Positions 43,454 to 54,910 of a DNA stretch of 64,000 bases are shown here, one piece after another. The notes beneath the pieces are model-generated. The model did no database searches. It worked only from the letters and a program-made list of their open reading frames with translations, and was not told the origin of the DNA. Source of the DNA: Podospora comata. Lineage: Eukaryota > Ascomycota > Sordariomycetes > Sordariales > Podosporaceae. Position 1 is the first letter of the stretch, and each line of letters begins with the position of its first letter. A program made the position numbers and the translations under genes. The DNA is taken from positions 3,658,001 to 3,722,000 of the forward strand of contig CP071497.1 in NCBI GenBank assembly GCA_017354895.1, written 5' to 3'.

Positions 43454-44964
43454 CTTTGCTTTGCTTTCGAACCAAAGAAAAAGTGTATAAAAAGAAAACG
43501 AAAAAAAAAAAAAAAGAGAGATGTAGGACCAGCCCAGAAAAATCCGTTATGCTATGTAGCAAAGAGAGGTCTCGTTCTTGATGGGAAGATGTGCTGAAAC
43601 AGAAAAAATGATATAGATATATGCCACGCAAGTGATGATGATAGACAAAAGATGACAACAAAAGAGATGTTTGCCAACTGGCAAGGATATTGGGAGGTTG
43701 ATCGACAAGAGAGAAAAGGAAAAGAGGTGTGTGTGTGTGTGAGACAAGGGATAAAGAAGAGAAAGAGAGGGTATGACGTGCGGGAGATAAATGTATAAGA
43801 GATGGGCACATACACACACACACGTTCCCCGAAAGTCCGTAACCGCGTCTCTTTCTCACAATATTACCTGCGCTTCCCCCTCCACTCCAGCCTTGGTATC
43901 ATCACATATCATCACCGCCCCAGCATCTTCCACCAGGCCGGAACACCTGGCCACCACCCAACCCGCATCAGCGCGTGGACATCTCCAACTTCGGCCAAAC
44001 CCTTCGGTTGGCGGTCGTTGCACAACTCCCACCCCCAGTCCAGTTGGCAAACCCCAGCAGCAACCGCCCGCCTTACAAATTCTTTCACTGCCGGGGATGT
44101 CCCACAATGCGTCTAATCTCCAAGCGCTCACGAACCTACCATTTACTTCCCTCTCACCAGCCTGACGTTTCCTCGTCGTCGTTGAAACAAGCGCCGAAGC
44201 GTTCTCATTGGTCCGCAACCTACCCCTGCCAAGACCGACTTCGTAGCCTCTGGCACCAATCGCTTGGGAATTCCACCCCCCGCCCCCCTGTGAGCCTCAC
44301 TTTTCTCTGAACACTTCATCTCTGCCGACTGGAGTGTCCTCAAATCATTTCGAGTGGGTTATAAAGAGGAAACAAAAACCCCTCATTCTTCACACGGCAT
44401 CTGCGCACAATCCTTGGCTGGATGAGCTAGCTACTATACATAACCCTCCTTTGTGTATGACCAAGATAACATTCCTAACCCTCACCACCTACACATGCGC
44501 CAGAAATCCAGTAATCCTACCCCCTCTCATGAAGTAGTAGCTGCCTCGAGTTTAATACACCCTGCTTCACAACGTCACCACATGAACACACAAGTCACAA
44601 CTTCAATCCTTTGACATGTTCAAAGACTTCTTTTGCGCTGTCGATAATATATGCATCCAAACTTATATACCCATCCCCCACCCCAACTTCCTGCCGATAC
44701 CCCTCCTACCCGAATCGTATACACAAACAACGATACTGAATCCAGATCATGATCGCATTTCCCCCTCTCTTCCCTCCATCTCTCTCTCTCGATATATACA
44801 TACATCTCTTCCAATGAAAAAAAGCTCTACTCCCACCAAGCCACCCCGGGTATCTTATGCTGAATCGACCGAAACTGGAAATATGCTGCCCCCTCCTCCC
44901 CAAAGCCCCAATACACTCATAATGTGTATACTAAACAATGCTCATTCCAACACAACCAAGCGTT
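43454..44964. other. Intergenic region of 1.5 kb, no recognisable gene
   Basis: This is the upstream region of the CBM19-like gene (minus strand) and the 3' flank of dim-2 (minus strand). It has a short (GT)n tract at about 43728-43741, a (CA)n tract near 43811-43822 and pyrimidine-rich stretches. Small ORFs around 43791-44310 have no supporting features. Confidence 0.45.
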
Positions 44965-47900
44965 TCAATGTCCATCATCCCCCGAAATCCGCACAATCGT
45001 CGGACCCGGCGACTTCTCCGGTGATGTACACGGCGAAGGAAGCGACTGCACCGCATTGTCCGACTCGCTCTGAGCAACCTCAGAACTGCCCGCAGTAGAA
45101 GCTTTCTCCGCCATTCGAGCCACCATCACCCTCTCAACCTGCTGAATTTTGTTAACGTGCCCCCCCCGCCCCCGCCCCTTAATCGTCTCCTCAGACAAAA
45201 GCCGGTTACCATACCCGTTAATCTCCACACCCTCCACCTCATCAACATTCGTAGCCACCAACCCCGCCATCTCCTCCCACTCCTCCCTCCTGAGCTGCTC
45301 TTCCACTGCATCCTCAACACCTGTCTCCATCGTACCCTCCCTCCTCCCCCGACCATCATCCCCCAAACACCCCGTCCAGGCTTCCCGAAACTTCAGCCCC
45401 AACGCCACCGCCATGTGCCTCGACACACTATTCCCCACCAACTTCCATTTATCCGACTGCCTCCCCAGCAGCACCTCCTCCTCCGAAAACCCCTGTGCCC
45501 TTCGAGCCTCTGCCAAGGTAAAGGGCCTGCTCTCCCTCCAATGCAAGCCGTTCGCGGTCCTCGCGTCCCGAGGGTCCAACGCCGTCGTGATGGTAGGGAA
45601 CGCAAGGTTCGGCGCAAGTCTTGACCACCCCTGTGCGGTGCTGACAACCCGACCGCGCATCGTGCCCTCACCACTGGGGAACAGCTCCCTGTCCGCCGCC
45701 GTCATCACCCCCTTTCCGCCATTCCACGTCTTGACGAAATTCATGCCGTGGGGGAAAATGGGAATTGCAGCCACCTGCTGTCGAATAGTTCCGGTGAAGC
45801 CCATAGTTAGACGGTGCTCCGGGTGAGATATGCAAGCATCCACCATGCCATCGATAATGTCGGGCAGATCTGCCGTCGCCTCCGACGAGCTGACGTACTT
45901 GAACGGCGTGGGAATATCAAGAAATCGCCGGACATAAGCCTCGCCATTGCACAGTTTCCCAATACCCCGCTGTTTTGTCCCCGGATAGTGGGAATGTGAG
46001 GGTGCGGGTGCTTCAGGCAAGCGCACGTCGGGGGTTGCAATGAGGAGAAACACCCGGTTACGCGACTGGGGCGCTCCGTGGGTCCAGGCATCCCCATTCA
46101 CCAGCTGAGCTTGGTAACCCAGGCCGATGACAGCACAGAACAGCTGGGACAGCGTGTCTTGGCTTCGGTTTTGGTGTGCTTGAACGATCGAGGCGACGTT
46201 TTCGAGAACAGCGTACTTTGGGCGATAAAAGTCGATAAAGGCCGCAAAGGACGCCACCATGGACTGGTTCTTTGTTTGCTTGAGGTCCTTCTTGTCTATG
46301 GTCAACAGTGAGAACCCAGGGCAGGGGCTGCCCGCTGAGATGACCTCCACATCGCCTGGTCGAGGAACATTATCCGAGAACTTTCCCTCCAGAGCTAGCC
46401 GTAGAAGGTCATCCACCGAGCCATAGAAAGGATGCACGATGTCTTGGTCAGGGGCGTTGGCCATATAGGTATGGACAGCCTTGTCCCAAGTATCGGCAGC
46501 CCAACGCATTTCAATGGCGCCACCATCCTCAAGACCTCGTCCCAGGTTACCACTCCCACAAAACAAGTCCATTCCCCGCAGCTTGCGGACATTGTCTGCC
46601 CTTGGATCAAAGCCCTGACGCAGGGTCAAAGGCATGTTGCCAAGAGGAACAATCTTTTGTCGAGTGCCGTCAAGTTGGTGGGTGATATAGAAGAGATTCC
46701 CAGTTCCGCCGCGATTGTATGGGCTTGGAATAGGTGAATCAGCCTCGAAGACGCGCACTTGACATCTTCCTGTGATTCTGTCAGGCTTCATCACCACAAA
46801 CTTGTCCGTATAGACGAGCTCATTGGCGGCGGCGTTCTTGACCACAGAATCGACCTCCCCGCGCCTGAGGAGCCTCCGGAGCCGCACGAATATGGTCTTG
46901 CCTTGCTTGAACACCTTGACAATCTCACAAGGCTCCGTATATTTGTCCGACAAGTTCAACAGTACTAGGACTGTGTCGCCCGATTTGTAACCGAGCTTCT
47001 CCGACCCATGAGAGCATCTGATGTGCGACTCTTGCAGCGATACCCAGCGTCGGTGTTCCACAATGTAAGTGTGCCGGACAAAAAAGTCGTCACCGCTGGT
47101 CTCTGGGCTGCCGAACCAGTTGACTTTGTGGACAGCCATGACCTCGTGCTCTTTAACCCTGGCATGCTTGCCCTCCTCACATGTACAATGATCGCTCAGG
47201 AATAGCTCGTTCGGCCAAGGGTATCGCATCAAACAACACGGCGTCTCTGCAGGTCGGTATAGCCACGTGACATCGAAGCTTCGGGCGCCATCTTTGGCTT
47301 TGTGAACCTTTTGGACCAGACCGAACCAGCGCGAGTCGGTCACCCCCTCTTCCTTCTTCCACTTGGTGTCTGTGCTTTCATCGTCGTGTGGAGTAGAGAT
47401 GGTGTCGCCAACTTGGATTGCATCAGTAACGTCGAGAGGTAAAAATTGTGTGGTCCCTCGGCGCCTCCCAGGAACATTGCACTCCATCTTCATCTGAACA
47501 TCTGGTGTCGCTTCCCGGGCCGGCACTGGTGTTCGAAGCCCTCCATCTGGACTTGACACCACATGGAATACCTTCCCAAGAACCATATGTCCAAACAACT
47601 CATTGATATACGGCGTTACGATGGTCGGAGCCACCTCAACATCCTGCTTCATCGGCCTGCCCTCCAGAAGCTTCGGGAGCTCCGGCACAGCTTTGGTAGA
47701 CTCGTAAATATCGAGATTCATCGCCTCCCGAAATAGCCTCATCGAGCCGGCCTTCTTTTCCCCATGAACCCCAAAGACCTCTTTCCAAATAAAGTCGATG
47801 TTGTTAACGACTGCAACCCTGAAGTCAATCCTAGGATACTGTCGCCGCCACTTTCGGAAAGCGGCGGATCCGCCATGGGTGCTCTCAAGCCACTCAGAGA

Positions 47901-48999
47901 AAGAATTCTTGAAGACTTCGAGACAAAGACTGCGGTTTTCCTGAAGCAAGTAACCAGCATAGTCGACAACGTGCTTGGCGAGATCCATGGCCCACACAAA
48001 CGGTTCGTAAAACCTTTTGTATTCAACCGTTGGCCTCCGCAGTCGATAGTAGACCTCATTTCTCGAATTAAAGACCGAACGAACCCAGACTTCGCCATCC
48101 ACGCTCGGGTGCTCAACCCCATAGTTGCCGATGGGAAGTTCAGCCACCTCGACTCTCTGAACAAAGTACTTGTGACCCTTCCAGCTGAGCACACCGTCAA
48201 AGTAGTACCGGTCGGTGGGCTTCCTCATGCCTATGTGCTGCAATGACCTCATTTCCAAAGGATAGTGTTTCGTATCCAGATAGAATGAGAACCGGTCCAA
48301 GTCAAATTCCATGAAATCGCCATCCATGGCGCCATGGGCCTCCTTCAGGGCCTGCACCGCAATGCGCTCCTTAACCACAGGGAAGGGAGGTACAAATCCA
48401 TCGTGCTGGGATCTTGGCGTAACAAGTGTCGAAACAGGTATCTCGACAGAAAGTTGCTGGTTTGGAGGGACCGGGCTGGGCAAACAAGGTTCTGGTGTCT
48501 CATTGAGGGTTTCTGGTGCCTCCTCGAGAATTTCTGAGGTCTGGGCGATGACTGCCTGGGCGACAACCGCCGTTTCCAAACTGACGAGTTCGGGCTCTGG
48601 AGACTGTGATGAGCATGATCCCTGAGGTTCTGGCAATGATACTGGCGGCAGGCAAGGTGCATCTGGGAGGATTGCGCGGCAGTTGTCTGGCAATATTGGG
48701 GGCGGTGACCAGGACGAGTCTTCTGGCCGCCCTGGCAGGGACACTGGCGGCAGGGAAGATACATCTGGGAAAATCGCATGGCATTGTGCTGGCAGGACTG
48801 GTGGTGATGATGGTGGTAATGAGTCGACTACTGGTGACGGCTCATCCTGGTTCTGAAGGAGAGGCAGATGATCCAGAGATGCTGGGAGCAACGGCCGTAG
48901 TTGGTCCAAGATGGCAGCTTCCGTCTTATCATGCGTTGGGATGAGCTCATTGAACTCGAGGTCATGTCCCGTGGAGGGCCACGAATCCAGCACCCTCAT
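44965..48999 (-). CDS. dim-2: DNA (cytosine-5) methyltransferase, DIM-2 family
   Basis: A single exon gives 1344 residues. Collinear similarity to Neurospora DIM-2 runs over most of the length. The N-terminal 160 residues are Pro/Glu-rich, including two copies of a 34-residue repeat, and lead into the conserved segment VEIPVSTLVTPRS. A BAH domain spans about residues 530-665 (TKWKKEEGV, SRWFGLVQKVHKAKDG, ELFLSDHCTCEEG) and a second BAH-like segment spans about 670-780. The methyltransferase runs from LRGMDLFCGSGNLGRG (SAM motif, near 805) through the catalytic Pro-Cys in SAGSPCPGFSLL (Cys near 893), ENVASIV, QSRNRVFLL and the final KLVGNSVSRHMA. A Glu/Lys-rich tail follows. DIM-2 carries out DNA methylation downstream of H3K9 methylation (DIM-5) and HP1, especially at RIP-mutated repeats. 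All catalytic motifs are intact. Confidence 0.95.
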   Translation of the reverse strand: MRVLDSWPSTGHDLEFNELIPTHDKTEAAILDQLRPLLPASLDHLPLLQNQDEPSPVVDSLPPSSPPVLPAQCHAIFPDVSSLPPVSLPGRPEDSSWSPPPILPDNCRAILPDAPCLPPVSLPEPQGSCSSQSPEPELVSLETAVVAQAVIAQTSEILEEAPETLNETPEPCLPSPVPPNQQLSVEIPVSTLVTPRSQHDGFVPPFPVVKERIAVQALKEAHGAMDGDFMEFDLDRFSFYLDTKHYPLEMRSLQHIGMRKPTDRYYFDGVLSWKGHKYFVQRVEVAELPIGNYGVEHPSVDGEVWVRSVFNSRNEVYYRLRRPTVEYKRFYEPFVWAMDLAKHVVDYAGYLLQENRSLCLEVFKNSFSEWLESTHGGSAAFRKWRRQYPRIDFRVAVVNNIDFIWKEVFGVHGEKKAGSMRLFREAMNLDIYESTKAVPELPKLLEGRPMKQDVEVAPTIVTPYINELFGHMVLGKVFHVVSSPDGGLRTPVPAREATPDVQMKMECNVPGRRRGTTQFLPLDVTDAIQVGDTISTPHDDESTDTKWKKEEGVTDSRWFGLVQKVHKAKDGARSFDVTWLYRPAETPCCLMRYPWPNELFLSDHCTCEEGKHARVKEHEVMAVHKVNWFGSPETSGDDFFVRHTYIVEHRRWVSLQESHIRCSHGSEKLGYKSGDTVLVLLNLSDKYTEPCEIVKVFKQGKTIFVRLRRLLRRGEVDSVVKNAAANELVYTDKFVVMKPDRITGRCQVRVFEADSPIPSPYNRGGTGNLFYITHQLDGTRQKIVPLGNMPLTLRQGFDPRADNVRKLRGMDLFCGSGNLGRGLEDGGAIEMRWAADTWDKAVHTYMANAPDQDIVHPFYGSVDDLLRLALEGKFSDNVPRPGDVEVISAGSPCPGFSLLTIDKKDLKQTKNQSMVASFAAFIDFYRPKYAVLENVASIVQAHQNRSQDTLSQLFCAVIGLGYQAQLVNGDAWTHGAPQSRNRVFLLIATPDVRLPEAPAPSHSHYPGTKQRGIGKLCNGEAYVRRFLDIPTPFKYVSSSEATADLPDIIDGMVDACISHPEHRLTMGFTGTIRQQVAAIPIFPHGMNFVKTWNGGKGVMTAADRELFPSGEGTMRGRVVSTAQGWSRLAPNLAFPTITTALDPRDARTANGLHWRESRPFTLAEARRAQGFSEEEVLLGRQSDKWKLVGNSVSRHMAVALGLKFREAWTGCLGDDGRGRREGTMETGVEDAVEEQLRREEWEEMAGLVATNVDEVEGVEINGYGNRLLSEETIKGRGRGGHVNKIQQVERVMVARMAEKASTAGSSEVAQSESDNAVQSLPSPCTSPEKSPGPTIVRISGDDGH

Positions 49000-49563
49000 T
49001 ATCCCGAGATGGTAAGTGTGCTAGAAAGAAGCCGAGAGAAGCGATGGGTCACCTTGAGACAGGCGACATGAGAACCGTCCGGGTCGGAGATGGTCTTCGA
49101 AAGCGAAAAAGTCGTCCAAAATCCTCGACCGGGGATCCTCTCTCCCGAAGAAGAGCAGACAGTGACAAAGTCGGGAGTGGGTGTACGGTATGCGTACCAA
49201 ACAATTAGCAATAATCCGCCCAGGCAGAGAAAATAAAGATAGAAAAGTTGAAGCAGAAACCCTTCCAGACCAAAAGAAAAGATGGCTTCGCAAAAAGCAG
49301 AGAGCAACAAGATAGGGAGATGTCTCAGTCTAGAAGTCGCGTGGTACCTCGTGGTTGTGCTCCGGGGTTCGTCGCGCTGAGGAAACAAGCCATCGGCCAA
49401 TCAGAGGAGTCCATGCAGACCCATGCAGACCCATGCAGACCCATGCAGACCCACACGTCTTCGAGAGCAACAAGAAGTCAACAACGAGAGACAGTTGTTG
49501 TGAGACTTGAGAGGCATTCACATTTCTGTATTTCTTTAGTTTTACGCATAGTACCTATCTCAA
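49000..49563. promoter_or_regulatory. Upstream region of dim-2 with a 10-bp tandem repeat
   Basis: The 564 bp between the dim-2 start and the 3' end of the next minus-strand gene hold short ORFs that probably belong to a 5' leader. A decamer repeat lies at 49411-49450. Confidence 0.5.
49411..49450 (+). repeat. Tandem CCATGCAGAC x4
   Basis: Four perfect copies of a 10-bp unit lie about 410-450 bp upstream of the dim-2 start codon, followed by a partial copy. Confidence 0.95.
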
Positions 49564-52500
49564 CTAATCATCATCAAAAGCCTGCTCAGAAGAAGCACGA
49601 GCGATCCGATCGGCCCAGCGTGCAGCCAGAGTCGAATCAATAACATCATCCTTCCCGTATCCCCTATATGCGCTGGGCCAGGCCCATGTACATCCATGGT
49701 GCTCAACTAGATGCTCCAGTCGCTTCCGAACGCGCTCCATCTCTGCCTCTTTCACCAGGTCCTTCCCTATCCGAGCAAAGTACGCAATGGTGTGCATCAT
49801 TTGCTGGTGGGCATGTTGCTTTGGCTCTTTGATCTCCTCGGAGAAGTAGTCCGACATCCACCCGTCCAGGACCCAGTCCATGATATGCACCATCTCCTTT
49901 GCATCCCCGCAGCAAGCCATCGCTTTCATGTAGCGATACACTGTCAACGCGCTCATGTGGTATCGTGTCATGTCTTGGGGGAACAGCCGAGTGCCCGCTT
50001 CAACCGGACTAGAGAGGTTGACAAAAGATTGCACCGCCCGCAAACGTGCTCGAGCAAGCAGGTTAGCCAGCCGTTTCTTCCGTGGTATGGGTCGCCGTTC
50101 TGTGAGGGAATGTTGAAATGTTGCCATTTTCAACGTCTTTCGAATCATATAACACAGCGCCAAGAACGCAACGGTGTCATCACCCTGGATATGCAGCGTT
50201 CGCTCATAGATCCTTAGAAACGCATCCATCGTCAGCACAAGGTGGTCCATCCCGTGACCTCTCGGGTTGTGCAGAAGAGCCTTTTTCGAAAGCGCCGTCA
50301 GAATTGTGTGCCATGGCTTCCTGTCGTTCCGCGAAAGTACCGGTCGAGCCGCCTGGCAGAGATGGGCGAGCAAGATGGCCTCAGCCACCGGCCCACATCC
50401 GAACTCGCGTGTGAAGAGCGTGGTATGTCTTGTATAAGAAGCACTATCGACATGGACCCGACACAGCATAGCAACCCAGGCATTGACGAGCTGAAAGTCT
50501 AGAGCTCCGAGAGCAGCTTTGCCTTCCTGGGTGTCCCACCGCCTGAAATCACACAGGACATCTCCAGCAAAGTGGAAGGGGCTATCTCGAACATAGTTCA
50601 GGGCTTCCTGTTTCGAAGGTGCGTTTGTCAAGAGAATGTCAAGATAGTGCCCAACCGGTTTGAGCCCTTGTGAGAGCAACGTGTGATATAGCTCATCTGG
50701 AGCCGGAGGGGTGATTCTGGCAATCTCGAGAGCAGTCAGATTCCCGTTATTGATCGGAAACGTTTCTTTGACGTCCCCTGGCCGGAGTCTTTTGACAGAT
50801 GGCGCTTTATGGGCATAGAGCTTGGCCATCATCTGACCAGCAACTTGGGCGTCTGGTTGCATTGCGGGAAGAGGAGGTCTCTGGAACAACCGCCAAGCTT
50901 CCCGGGCGTTCCTAGTTGCTTTGATTTGCAAGGCCCAGTTCCGGTGCAGGTTGAGGGCGGCATGCTCACCTGACGCTGTTGGAAGTGGCACGCTTCTTGT
51001 TTGAATGGACGGTGACTGGCCAAAAGTCGACCCTGCCAGCACCGAGATGCCCTGGTCGATCACATTGGTAGGGTAGCCAGCCTCGCGAGCAAGGAGGCCC
51101 GCCATGGAGCTTCGGCTCAAATCCTCTTCGGGGTCACGGCGCTCGTCAACCCCGTCGACGGCTTGCCGATAAGGAGGCCATGTTGCTGCGATTCGCTCTG
51201 CGTTCTTGATCTCCCCCTTGCTTTTCGGAAGAGCAGCCAAGACCGCTTGTATAGCGCTGTAGCTCTCCTTGTCGGGAACTAGGGGAGGGTCGAACGATGA
51301 TGCAATGCTGAGGACAAGTCGTTGGGCGGCCCAGTTGTAGGGCATATTGGCAAGTGGACGCATCCTCGACGGCCAGCTAAAGTATTGGAGAGCTTTGTTG
51401 AAGACAAACGATCGGACTGCATGGCTGCTATGTCCCTTAGAAGGGTCATCAGATATAGTGTTGATGTAGTCGACGACCAACTGCGCGATTGCCGTGACTG
51501 CTGATGGCCATGAATCCCGTGTATGCCAAACAAGGCGATGTAGCACTCCGTTGAAGTGCCACCACGTCATATCCCGACCCCTCGACTGCGGCAGCGAATG
51601 CCTATCTTCACTTTCAGGCCGATGTCGGTGAACGTAGTTGTCCGAGAGATACTGGACCAGGTCCATGAAGCTTTTGGGATTGGCAAAGAGCCGGTCCGTG
51701 GCGAACATGGCCTGTAGCAGGAAGAATGGCTTGCGGCAGCTGCTCCTAAGAAATCTTTCAACTCGCAAGTCGGCATTATGGCAGGAAAGAATCCATAACC
51801 AGGTGGCAATGTCCTGCTCCGTGATCCCTTTGGAAGACTCTAGCTGTTTTATTCGCGCGTTCCAGGCCACTGTGTCCTCGAGATAGCGAGCTAATGGGAT
51901 GTGTTTGCGTGCCCGGGCACGCATATATGCGTCTCGCCGGAGCAGTAGTTGGGCTGTCAGGACAGGGAGGCGGGATGATGTGTTGCAGGCTACACCGCGA
52001 GCAAGAGGCCATTCACTGATGGTCCACTGATCGCTCGGGAAGCGCATGAGGGCAGCCAGCGTCATGGCGGGCGCAGCCCAGTCGAAGTCCTTGTGGTATG
52101 ACGGGGTATACTGAAATGCCTCCCCCTTCCACGCATCGCCCGCCACAGGTCTTGCCCAGCCCCAGGTGAGGGCCAAGGAAGGTCCTGCACGATCCATCCA
52201 CAGCTCATCGTCCTGCTCTTGTGCTGACAGATGATCCCAGAGGTTGGAGTACTTTTTGGGGAGGCAATCGACCCGTCGTGGGAGTTCTGAAACCTGGTTT
52301 TCTTCTTCTTTTTCTTCTTCTTCTACTTCTTCTTCTACTTCTTCTTCTTCTTCTTCTGCGAACTCTGTCTCCAATGTCCTTATCGGTTCCGAGAACCTTT
52401 GCGGGAGTGGGGCATCTTGGCCGCTGCCAAACGTGCTGAAGTGTGTGCCATTGTTCGGTAAACAGATGGATGCTCTGGTAAACGATGCTTGGTTTAAATA

Positions 52501-52648
52501 CTGTCGGGGGTGCCCGTGAAGGCGCTGAGCAGAGGGAGTTAGCAATAGCAGTTCATGTTATGTAGAAATATCATTTCGACAGTACCAGCAAGAGATGTCC
52601 TCTGTTCTTTGCACCACCCCTCAAGGCGATGATTCTCGCGCCAAGCAT
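49564..52648 (-). CDS. Large helical, probably mitochondrial protein of unknown function (PPR-like character)
   Basis: Exons 52586-52648 and 49564-52524 give 1007 residues. The large frame has no ATG near its 5' end and is closed by a stop just upstream, so a short first exon is inferred: MLGARIIALRGGAKNRGHLL, ending at a GTACTG donor and joined by a 61-bp intron to the acceptor CTCAG. The joined N-terminus is Arg/Gly/Leu-rich without acids, as in mitochondrial presequences. A Glu-rich run (residues about 65-90) follows. The rest is alpha-helical with many Trp, Arg and Leu residues. Spaced helical pairs hint at a diverged PPR- or TPR-type array, but I do not recognise a specific family. It shares a 341-bp promoter with the SAS2-type gene. 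Confidence 0.75.
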
Positions 52649-52989
52649 TGGTACAGGCAATGGCCGGTCATCGTGGCAGCTACGGCTCACTATTGTTCGT
52701 CGGGCACTGTCATGTGGTCGAGAAAGAGAAACGTCGAGAGGAGCTATTGTTGCTATCGATCTCCCACGTTGAGGTTCAAAAATTGAAGATTCAGTAGCTT
52801 GGACACCCATCCATCCAGTCGCCAAGCTCCACCTGCACCCCACCACCAGGACCAGTGGCATCTCTTGGCATCTCTCATCGCTCGCAGTCCCCACAGCTAA
52901 TCCCTGCTCAAGCTTCGGTTTCGAAGCTCCAGCCTCGTCGCGATCTGCGCCTGCTTCCCAATCGCTCAGGGGCATCACGAGCAGGCAAG
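52649..52989. promoter_or_regulatory. 341-bp bidirectional promoter
   Basis: This separates the start codons of two divergent genes. A CCATCCATCCA motif lies at about 52807-52817 and no TATA box is evident. The SAS2 frame is open back to about 52855 but lacks an ATG there. Confidence 0.5.
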
Positions 52990-54910
52990 ATGCCCGGACT
53001 TGTTAGGAAGAAACGAATCAGCGACGAACCAGATACACAAGATGCTCCCGCTACGACATCCACCTTACCAGGTGCTCCTTCACGAAGAGCAACTCGTCAA
53101 TCCTCGACCGCCCCGCTACCGACACCAGAAGATCCCGAGCCACGACGCCGTCGCCGCCGCGTCGAAAGCGAAGCGGAGGAAGAGCTACCCGTGACATTGC
53201 CACTTCGCAAATCCCGAGCACTTCAAGGGAAGGAGAATGTGCCTCTGACCACGGGGGAAAACTTACCAAAAGCCACGCGCTCCACACGGCATAGCGGCGG
53301 ACTTGAGACTGGGTGTGCTGAAAACCTTGCACCATCGGTGCCCTCTCAGCCTGCTCCAGCGTCACTACCTGTCCCCACGGTCCCTCATCGCTCGCCTGTC
53401 GCCCCTCGTCCGGTTGGCAGACCACTAGGTCGACCCTCAAGCCACGCACAGACAGTGCCTCCAAATCAATCCGTTACCGTGGGACGAAACAAGCCCATCA
53501 CCATGGCTACGTCAGGCTCGCAACCGGGCCATCCAGCGTCGAAAACCGACTCCGTAACGGCGACGAAGGCGCCCGATCGAAAGAGTGTCATCAAGAATAC
53601 ACAGACCGACCGAAACATAGACAAGGTCGTCCTTGGAGACCTCTGTTTCAAGACTTGGTACCCTTCCTACTTTGGCAAAGAAGTCCTGGACAATGGCCCC
53701 GGCACGCTCGACCGTCTCTATGTCTGCGATTGTTGCTTCAAGTACTCCAAAGAGCTAGTCGCTTGGTGGCAGCACGTTCAACTCTGTCGGGCAAAGAACT
53801 TTATTCCAGGTTCAAAGATATATACCCACCCCAAAGGCCAGCGAACCGTTCTCAAGGCATGTGGTCCACCGCCCAAATCCGGCAGAGGTAGGAAGAGCAA
53901 TGCCAGTCAAAAGATGGTAGAGGAGTTGGTTCAAGACCAAGGGGAGTGGAGCATCTGGGAGGTTGACGGCGAGGTCGATGTGGTAAGTTGTCTTGGGCTG
54001 GTGTTCGTCATGACATAAAACTAATTATTCTGGACAGCTGTTCTGCCAGAATCTCTCTCTGTTTGCCAAACTCTTCTTGGACAATAAGTCTGTCTTTTTT
54101 GACGTCACCGGCTTCAAGTATTTTCTGCTCGTCTACACAACCCCGGCTGTTCCAGCACCGTCTTTGCCAACACCGCCAGAACACTCACCATCCTCATCCG
54201 GCTCCGGCAATGCTCCTCGCCAACCACGTAGCCAGGTAGTCGGGTTCTTCTCGAAAGAGAAGATGTCCTGGGACAACAACAACCTGGCATGCATCCTCGT
54301 CTTTCCACCATGGCAGCGCAAAGGCCTGGGGTCATTGCTGATGGGCGTAAGCTACGAGATCTCCAAACGGGAAGGAGTGCTAGGTGGACCTGAGAAGCCC
54401 ATTAGTGAACTGGGCAAAAAGGGGTACAAGAGGTTTTGGGGCAATGAGATCGCGATGTGGCTTCTGAGTATCCCACCGACGAGCTCAGGTGCCATGGAGG
54501 ATGGACAAGAAGTGACGACAGTTGATGTTTACGACTGCAGCAAGGCCACTTGGATAGTTCCTGAGGATTGCTTGATGGTGTTGAGAGACATGGGAGTTGT
54601 GGAGGATGCAGGGGTTGGGCCGGTGGTGAAGCATTCTGCGCTTGGTACACCCGCGGAACTGGAAGGTTTGACCGGTGCGCCAGTGCCAGCTCCTGATGGT
54701 GTTGCCAACAATGAGAAAGAGGGCACGCCACAGCAGGAAGAGCCAGTGGCTCATCAGCGGCGGGTCATGATCCGGCACGAGGCAGTGATGGAGTGGGTGA
54801 AGAAGAACAGGATCAGCTTGAAAAAGCCATGTGATCCAAACGGTTTTGTGGAGGGCTATGCCATGAAGAAGAAGGAGAATGATTCTGCGGCGGCAGAGGA
54901 GTCGGGGTAG
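52990..54910 (+). CDS. MYST-family histone acetyltransferase, SAS2 type
   Basis: Exons 52990-53982 and 54038-54910 give 621 residues. The intron is GTAAGT...GGACAG, 55 bp. The N-terminal 200 residues are basic and disordered (RRRRRRVESEAEEELP) and no chromodomain is visible. The MYST domain starts near residue 210: a C2HC zinc finger (YVCDCCFKYSKELVAWWQHV...C, about 243-267), then FCQNLSLFAKLFLDNKSVFF, the catalytic cysteine and acetyl-CoA motif NNLACILVFPPWQRKGLGSL (Cys near 415, QRKGLG near 424) and SYEISKREG with the catalytic Glu. The VFPP wording is closer to Sas2 than to Esa1 or Sas3 (TLPP). An insertion of about 30 residues (Pro/Ser-rich, near 54150-54230) interrupts the domain. SAS2 acetylates H4K16 and limits silencing in yeast. 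The C-terminal part past residue 520 is fungal-specific. Confidence 0.88.
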
